Of a stretch of DNA of 20,336 nt, positions 16,352 through 20,336 are shown one piece after another. The notes beneath the pieces were generated by a model, which did no database searches, was not told the DNA's origin, and saw only the letters and a program-made list of their open reading frames with translations. Source of the DNA: Bog-473 sp035552095 (GTDB lineage: Bacteria > Actinomycetota > Acidimicrobiia > Acidimicrobiales > RAAP-2); the NCBI GenBank assembly GCA_035552095.1, contig DASZMA010000063.1, positions 1 to 20,336 of the forward strand, written 5' to 3'. A program made the translations under genes and the position numbers. Every line of letters begins with the position of its first letter. Position 1 is the first letter of the stretch.

Positions 16352-17442
16352 GCCAACACCTCGGACTGACAGCGGTACCCCAGCGCCTCGACGGCGTCAC
16401 GCAGCTTGGGGGCCTCGGCCGTATCGACCACGAGGATGAGGACGCCGCGCGGGCCCTCGGCCGAGTGGGCGATCTCGATGTCGTAAATGCTGATGCCCAG
16501 GTCGGCGGCCAGCGAGGTGATCTCGGCCAGCACTCCGTGCCGGTCGGGCACCGGGATGCGCAGCACCGAGAGATGGTCGGGGCGCACGATGCGGGCGGGC
16601 AGGTTGCGCCGGGCCGCGCTGGCCCGCTGCAGCACCTGGAGGAGGGAGTCCCGGTCGTGGCCGGCCACCCGGTCGCGCATCACGGTGAGCTCGGCCACCA
16701 GGGCGTCGAGGGCCTGGACGATCGGGCCGGCGTTCTCCGAGCAGATGTCGGGCCAGATGCCCGGATGCCCGGCCGCCACCCGGGTCATGTCCCGGAAGCC
16801 CCCGGCGGCCAACCGGAGCAGGGCGCCGTCCTGCTCGGCCCCGGTGGCGGCGGCGTTCATGAGCGTGGCCGCCACAAGGTGGGGCACGTGGGAGACCACG
16901 GCCACCAGGCGGTCGTGGTCGCTGGGTGAGAGCACCAGGACGTCAGCACCCAGGGCGGCGACCACCCCCTGCAGGGCGGTGAACGCGTTCAGATCGGTCT
17001 CGCTGGTCGGGGTGAGGACCCACACCGCGCCCTCGAAGAGGTCGGGATCGGCGCCGCGCAGCCCCACCTGCTCGGAGCCGGCCATGGGATGGCCCCCGAT
17101 GAAGCGCGGATGGTCGGCCGCCGCCACGATGGCCGTCTTCACGCCGCTGACGTCGGTCACCACGGCGTCGTCCCGGCGACCCTCGGTGGCCAGCACCTGG
17201 CGCACCACCTCGGCCACCGCCGTGGCCGGCGTGGCCACGAAGACGACCTGCGCCTCGAGATCGTCCCCGCTGGCGTCGATCACGCCGGCCGCCACCGCCT
17301 CAGCCAGCCGTTCGTCGTCGGCATCGAGCCCGGAGACGTGCCAGCCGCGCTGGCGCAGGGAGAGGGCGATTGAGCCGCCGATCAGGCCGGTCCCCACGAC
17401 GAGCGCCCGCGGGCGCGCCCCGGCTTCAGTCCGGGAGGTCAT
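16348..17442 (-). CDS. tyrA: Prephenate dehydrogenase with C-terminal ACT domain
   Basis: TyrA oxidatively decarboxylates prephenate to 4-hydroxyphenylpyruvate for tyrosine synthesis. The Rossmann motif VVGTGLIGGSIALSL opens the protein. VFVATPATAVAEV, VTDVSGVK, the substrate loop GGHPMAGSE and VVSHVPHLVAA follow in family order. A C-terminal ACT domain (about the last 80 residues, SVLRIPVPDRHGVLAEITSL) suggests allosteric control, usually by tyrosine. The ATG at 17442 is preferred because AAGGG lies about eight bases upstream; it overlaps the aroH gene by 17 bases. A GTG at 17460 is the alternative and lacks a binding site. Being between aroH and aroA, it completes a chorismate-to-tyrosine set: chorismate mutase, prephenate dehydrogenase and EPSP synthase in one operon. 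Confidence 0.95.
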   Translation of the reverse strand: MTSRTEAGARPRALVVGTGLIGGSIALSLRQRGWHVSGLDADDERLAEAVAAGVIDASGDDLEAQVVFVATPATAVAEVVRQVLATEGRRDDAVVTDVSGVKTAIVAAADHPRFIGGHPMAGSEQVGLRGADPDLFEGAVWVLTPTSETDLNAFTALQGVVAALGADVLVLSPSDHDRLVAVVSHVPHLVAATLMNAAATGAEQDGALLRLAAGGFRDMTRVAAGHPGIWPDICSENAGPIVQALDALVAELTVMRDRVAGHDRDSLLQVLQRASAARRNLPARIVRPDHLSVLRIPVPDRHGVLAEITSLAADLGISIYDIEIAHSAEGPRGVLILVVDTAEAPKLRDAVEALGYRCQSEVLA

Positions 17443-17800
17443 CGCGGAGCCCTTGGGCACCGTGGAGATAGACGTGGTGGATCTCGTCCCTGGTCCGGGC
17501 CGTGTGCACGTGGAGCAGGACCCGGATGCACAGCGGCATGGCCCCGGGCACGGCGATCTCGGCGGCGCAGAGGAGCGGCACGGCGCCGAAGCCGATCTCC
17601 CGGACGGCGGTGGCCGGGAAGATGCTGGTCACGTCGGCGGTGGCGGTGAAGATCGCGCTGACGATGTCGTCCTCGGTCAGGTCGTTGCGCTCCATCAAGC
17701 GCCGCATGAGTTCCTGGGAGCGGGCGGTCACCTGGTCCACCGTGTCGGCATCGACCGTGGTGGCCCCGCGCAAACCCCTGACCACCAGCGCTTCAGACAT
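17426..17800 (-). CDS. aroH: Chorismate mutase, AroH class
   Basis: A 124-residue AroH-type chorismate mutase, which rearranges chorismate to prephenate, the substrate of TyrA encoded next. VRGLRGATTVDADT at the N-terminus carries the conserved Arg of the family, and SAIFTATADVTSIFPATAVRE and LLCAAEIAVPGAMPLCIRVL match the core of the trimeric Bacillus-type enzyme. Length agrees with the family (about 120-127). Its ATG at 17800 is 24 bases after the rluB stop, the largest gap in the operon. A TAACAT box eight bases before the ATG may be an internal leaderless promoter, letting the aromatic genes be expressed apart from scpAB. Confidence 0.95.
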   Translation of the reverse strand: MSEALVVRGLRGATTVDADTVDQVTARSQELMRRLMERNDLTEDDIVSAIFTATADVTSIFPATAVREIGFGAVPLLCAAEIAVPGAMPLCIRVLLHVHTARTRDEIHHVYLHGAQGLRDDLPD

Positions 17801-17808
17801 GGCCGCTC

Positions 17809-17814
17809 ATGTTA
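17809..17814 (-). promoter_or_regulatory. Possible internal leaderless -10 box before aroH
   Basis: TAACAT fits TANNNT and ends eight bases before the aroH ATG at 17800, the same spacing as at trpS. It lies in the only sizeable gap of the operon and no Shine-Dalgarno sequence is present. Confidence 0.4.
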
Positions 17815-17824
17815 GTGGGGTCGC

Positions 17825-18520
17825 TCAGGACCGCCCGGCGGCCCCGGCCAGGGCCCGCACCTCGGCCCCGGTCAGCTCCCGCCAGTGCCCGGGGGCCAGC
17901 CCGGTGTCGCGCAGCGGCCCGATGCGGGTCCGCACCAGCCGGCGCACCGGATGGCCGACCGCCTCGCACATGCGCCGGACCTGCCGGTTCTTGCCCTCGT
18001 GAATGACCAGGCGCAGCATGCCGGGGGCCAGGACGCCCACCTCGGCCGGGGCGGTCCGGCCGTCCTCCAGCTCGACCCCCTGGCGGAGCTGGCGCAGGGC
18101 GCCCGGAGTCGGGGTGCCCTCCACCTCGGCCACGTACTCCTTGTCGACGGCGTGGGACGGGTGGGCCAGCAGCTGGGCCAGCTCGCCGTCGTTGGTCAGG
18201 ATGAGCAGTCCCTCGGTGTTCTGGTCCAGGCGACCGACCGAGAAGACCCGGGGCTCGGCCGGCACCAGGTCCATCACGGTGGGCCGGCCCTGCGGGTCGG
18301 CGGCGGTGGTGATGACCCCCTCCGGCTTGTTCAAGAGGTAGTAGATGAGGTCGGGCGCCACCGGGAGCAGGATCCCGTCCACCTCGATCCGGGCCGTGGT
18401 GATATCGACCCGGCGGCCCAGGATGGCCACCTCGCCGTCGACGGTGACCCGGCCGTCGGCGATGAGGTCCTCGCAGACCCGGCGCGAGCCCAGCCCGGCC
18501 CGGGCCAGGACCTTCTGCAA
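17825..18520 (-). CDS. rluB: rRNA pseudouridine synthase, RsuA/RluB family
   Basis: A 23S rRNA pseudouridine synthase of the RluB/RsuA family. An S4 RNA-binding domain (QKVLARAGLGSRRVCEDLI, about residues 2-60) precedes the catalytic domain with YLLNKPEGVITTA, the catalytic aspartate in GRLDQNTEGLLILTNDG, KEYVAEVEG and HEGKNRQVRRMCEAVGHPV. The protein is 231 residues from the TTG at 18520, which has GAAGG seven bases upstream. The reading frame continues upstream as TTAELPEGER before a stop. Family members usually keep the ...GERLQKVL stretch, so a rare CTG start at 18553 inside scpB is possible. It follows scpB as in many Gram-positive genomes. The exact modified uridine cannot be told. Confidence 0.93.
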   Translation of the reverse strand: MQKVLARAGLGSRRVCEDLIADGRVTVDGEVAILGRRVDITTARIEVDGILLPVAPDLIYYLLNKPEGVITTAADPQGRPTVMDLVPAEPRVFSVGRLDQNTEGLLILTNDGELAQLLAHPSHAVDKEYVAEVEGTPTPGALRQLRQGVELEDGRTAPAEVGVLAPGMLRLVIHEGKNRQVRRMCEAVGHPVRRLVRTRIGPLRDTGLAPGHWRELTGAEVRALAGAAGRS

Positions 18521-18539
18521 GCGTTCGCCTTCGGGGAGC

Positions 18540-19133
18540 TCAGCCGTCGTCAGCGCTGATCACGCCCAGGGCGGCCTGGAGGTCCAGCTCGAATTCGCCC
18601 GCCACCTCGGGGCCGGGCAGGAAGTCCTCCACCGGCGGCAGTTGGGCCAGGGAGTCGAGGCCGAGCCGTTCCAGGAAGAGATCGGTGGTGCCGAACAGCA
18701 CCGGCTGGCCCGGCCCGTCGGCCCGGCCCACCACCTCGATGTAGCCCCGCTGTTCCAGCAGCCGGCTCACGCCGTCCACGTTGACCCCGCGCAACGACGA
18801 GATCTGGCCCCGTGAGACGGGCTGGCGGTAGGCCACGATGGCCAACGTCTCCAGTGCGGCGGTGGACAGCCGGTGGGAGACGTCGCGGTTGGCGAAGCGC
18901 TCCACGTAGGGCGCCAGGTCGGGGTGGGTCTGCAGGCGGGCCCCGCCGGCGATGCGGGCCAGCACGAAGCCCCGGCCCTCGCCCCGGTAGCTCTCGGCCA
19001 GGACCAGCAGGGTCTCCTCGACCCGCTCGACCGGCTCCTCGAGCAGTTCGGCCAGCAGGCCGGGGGTCACCGGCTCCACCGCCACCAGGAGGACGGCCTC
19101 AATGGCCCGTCCGAGCTCGCTACTTTCCATCAT
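18540..19133 (-). CDS. scpB: Segregation and condensation protein B
   Basis: ScpB is the winged-helix (kite) partner of ScpA and SMC in chromosome condensation. The sequence shows two winged-helix domains: IEAVLLVAVEPVTPGLLAEL at the N-terminus, then LSTAALETLAIVAYRQPVSR and ISSLRGVNVDGVSRLLEQRG, the family signature, followed by LFGTTDLFLERLGL. The ATG at 19133 (MMESSELGRA) is chosen: GAGGA stands seven to eight bases upstream and it begins 10 bases after the scpA stop. A TTG at 19163 would add ten residues and overlap scpA, with no supporting signal. The protein is then 197 residues, normal for the family. The C-terminal tail is acidic. Confidence 0.95.
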   Translation of the reverse strand: MMESSELGRAIEAVLLVAVEPVTPGLLAELLEEPVERVEETLLVLAESYRGEGRGFVLARIAGGARLQTHPDLAPYVERFANRDVSHRLSTAALETLAIVAYRQPVSRGQISSLRGVNVDGVSRLLEQRGYIEVVGRADGPGQPVLFGTTDLFLERLGLDSLAQLPPVEDFLPGPEVAGEFELDLQAALGVISADDG

Positions 19134-19143
19134 GGCGTGATCC

Positions 19144-19944
19144 TCATCCCTCGTAATCGTCAATGGCCAGGCCGGACAGCTCGGCCAGGCCCCGCCCGCT
19201 GGTGATCACATCGGCGGCCAGCCACTCGATGCGCAGGTCGCCGAAGGTGTGCCCCTGGCCCAGGGTGACCCGGCCCATTTTGCACAGCTCCAGGAGGGCC
19301 AGGAAGCGCACGATGACCTCCATGCGGGTGCCGCAGCCCTCGACCAGCGACCGGAACGAGTTCGCCCGGTGCTCGGGCGCGATGGCGATCAGGTCGGCCA
19401 CCGCCTCGGAGACCGAGACCGTGTCCACCGTGACGTGGGACAGGTCGACCCGGGGCATCGGGCGTTCGGCCGCCCCGCGCAGGTAGGCCTGGGCCAGATC
19501 GGAAGGGGTGATCCCTGCCAGGAGGTCGGGCGCGTGTACGGCGAAGTCATCATCGAGTCCGACCTCCCGCGGCAGCGAGCGACTGGCCTGCTCGGCCAGA
19601 GCCACGAAGACGTCGGCCGCCGCCGCGTAGGCCCGGCACTCCAGCAGGCGGGCCAGGAGCAGGTCGCGCTCGTCCCAGCCGATGAGTTCGTCGTCATCGT
19701 CGGCGATCTCGCGGCCGGGCAGCAGCTTCTGCGATTTGAGCTCGATCAGGATGGCGGCCACCAGCAGGAACTCGGAGAGCTGGTTGAAGTCGATCTGGTC
19801 GCGCTGCTCGGTCAGCACGCGCACGAAGCCGTCGACCACGGGCAGCAGCGGGATGTCGAGCACGTCGACCTCGTGCGAGGACACCAGGTGCAGGAGGAGC
19901 TCAATGGGGCCCTCGAACACGGGCGTGGAGACGGCGAAGGTCAC
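19144..19944 (-). CDS. scpA: Segregation and condensation protein A
   Basis: ScpA is the kleisin that closes the SMC ring. The N-terminal SMC-binding region reads FEGPIELLLHLVSSHEVDVLDIPL, followed by LSEFLLVAAILIELKSQKLLP, both hallmark segments. The C-terminal winged-helix contains VRFLALLELCKMGRVTLGQG. From the GTG at 19944 (VTFAVSTPVFEGP) the protein is 266 residues, normal for the family. An upstream in-frame start at 19983 would add 13 residues but would place the TATCGT box inside the gene. It is the first gene of the scpA-scpB-rluB-aroH-tyrA-aroA/cmk-plsC operon and is divergent from trpS. Confidence 0.95.
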   Translation of the reverse strand: MTFAVSTPVFEGPIELLLHLVSSHEVDVLDIPLLPVVDGFVRVLTEQRDQIDFNQLSEFLLVAAILIELKSQKLLPGREIADDDDELIGWDERDLLLARLLECRAYAAAADVFVALAEQASRSLPREVGLDDDFAVHAPDLLAGITPSDLAQAYLRGAAERPMPRVDLSHVTVDTVSVSEAVADLIAIAPEHRANSFRSLVEGCGTRMEVIVRFLALLELCKMGRVTLGQGHTFGDLRIEWLAADVITSGRGLAELSGLAIDDYEG

Positions 19945-19950
19945 GCTCCG

Positions 19951-19956
19951 ACGATA
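19951..19956 (-). promoter_or_regulatory. Putative leaderless -10 box for the scpA operon
   Basis: TATCGT (minus strand) matches TANNNT and ends six bases before the GTG at 19944. It is the likely main promoter of the long minus-strand housekeeping operon. Confidence 0.5.
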
Positions 19957-20008
19957 CCGAACCTCCTCCCCCGCTCCGTGCACCCCTCGAAGGCCCTGGT
20001 CGGGTCAC

Positions 20009-20014
20009 TACCAT
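20009..20014 (+). promoter_or_regulatory. Putative leaderless -10 box for trpS
   Basis: TACCAT matches TANNNT and ends eight bases before the trpS ATG at 20023. It lies in the 78-base gap shared with divergent scpA. Confidence 0.45.
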
Positions 20015-20022
20015 GGCACCCC

Positions 20023-20336
20023 ATGAGCAGGGTCCTCTCCGGTATTGCGCCCTCGGGCGACTTCACCCTCGGCAACTACCTGGGCGCGCTCAAGCACTGG
20101 GTGGCCTTCCAGGACGAGGCCGACACCGAGGCCTTCTACTGCGTGGTCGACCTGCACGCGCTGACCACCGACATCGACCCCGCCGTGCTCCGCCACAACT
20201 CGCTCGATGCGGCCACCAACCTTCTCGCCATCGGCCTCGATCCGGCCCGCTGCACGCTCTTCGCCCAGAGCCACGTGCCCGAGCACACCCGGCTGACCTG
20301 GCTGCTCGAGTGCACGGCCACCATGGGCGAGCTGCG
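20023..20336 (+). CDS. trpS: Tryptophanyl-tRNA synthetase, 5' part (runs off the window)
   Basis: TrpS charges tRNA-Trp. About 104 N-terminal residues are present. They begin MSRVLSGIAPSGDFTLGNYL, which holds the class-I nucleotide-binding motif in its TrpRS form (PSG...LGNY in place of HIGH). AFYCVVDLHALTT and CTLFAQSHVPEHTRLTWLL follow, also typical of bacterial TrpRS. The KMSKS loop and anticodon-binding domain lie outside the window. The ATG at 20023 is preferred over an out-of-frame ATG at 20013. The gene is divergent from scpA; trpS next to scpA is a known neighbourhood in several bacterial phyla. Confidence 0.95.
   Translation, partial: MSRVLSGIAPSGDFTLGNYLGALKHWVAFQDEADTEAFYCVVDLHALTTDIDPAVLRHNSLDAATNLLAIGLDPARCTLFAQSHVPEHTRLTWLLECTATMGEL

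Noticed and set aside
14783..16369. 528-codon plus-strand frame opposite aroA-cmk
   Set aside because: Composition is Gly/His/Arg-rich with no motif, and the opposite strand encodes an intact bifunctional enzyme. It is a coding shadow.

Overview
The window is about 20 kb of dense, very GC-rich bacterial chromosome. GC is not computed here, but third codon positions are almost all G or C. GTG and TTG starts, ScpA/ScpB next to an RluB-type pseudouridine synthase, and several TANNNT boxes lying 6-8 nt before a start codon (leaderless mRNAs) point to Actinomycetota. A deep lineage such as Acidimicrobiia is my inference, supported by the fused AroA-Cmk and an AroH-TyrA-AroA order. No rRNA, tRNA, CRISPR array, insertion sequence or prophage gene was seen. 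There is no gene-free stretch longer than about 250 bases.

Layout. (1) 1-2356, minus: the Der GTPase (3' end outside the window) behind a DUF512 radical-SAM/PDZ protein. (2) 2411-2893, minus: a SRPBCC (START-like) protein, divergent from ispH (2962-4047, plus). An HD-domain protein (4073-4627) and a family-2 glycosyltransferase (4624-5457) follow ispH. (3) 5480-10773: the most unusual part. On the minus strand is a response-regulator receiver domain fused to a PIG-L/LmbE deacetylase. Divergent from it is a tightly packed plus-strand operon: CHASE3 histidine kinase, PHP-domain hydrolase, processive family-2 glycosyltransferase with a QxxRW motif, and a 48-residue single-span membrane protein. 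(4) 10802-12619, minus: glmS, the entry point of amino-sugar synthesis, divergent from an ATP-grasp protein (12721-13701). (5) 13689-19944, minus: one long housekeeping operon, read as scpA, scpB, rluB, aroH, tyrA, aroA-cmk fusion, plsC. (6) 20023 to the end, plus: 5' part of trpS, divergent from scpA.

How it may work together. Block 5 covers chromosome condensation, rRNA modification, tyrosine/aromatic synthesis, CMP phosphorylation and phospholipid acylation. In many bacteria cmk, plsC, ispH and der lie close together. Here plsC and der are separated by about 11 kb holding ispH (inverted) and the regulatory/polysaccharide genes.

Blocks 3 and 4 suggest a hypothesis. The membrane kinase phosphorylates the only receiver protein in the window, whose output is a de-N-acetylase instead of a DNA-binding domain. 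The kinase's own operon encodes a membrane polysaccharide synthase, and GlmS next door feeds the amino-sugar pool. This would be a sensor-controlled system for making and deacetylating an amino-sugar polymer or glycoconjugate. Domains and gene order are seen directly; substrates and the phosphotransfer pair are inferred.
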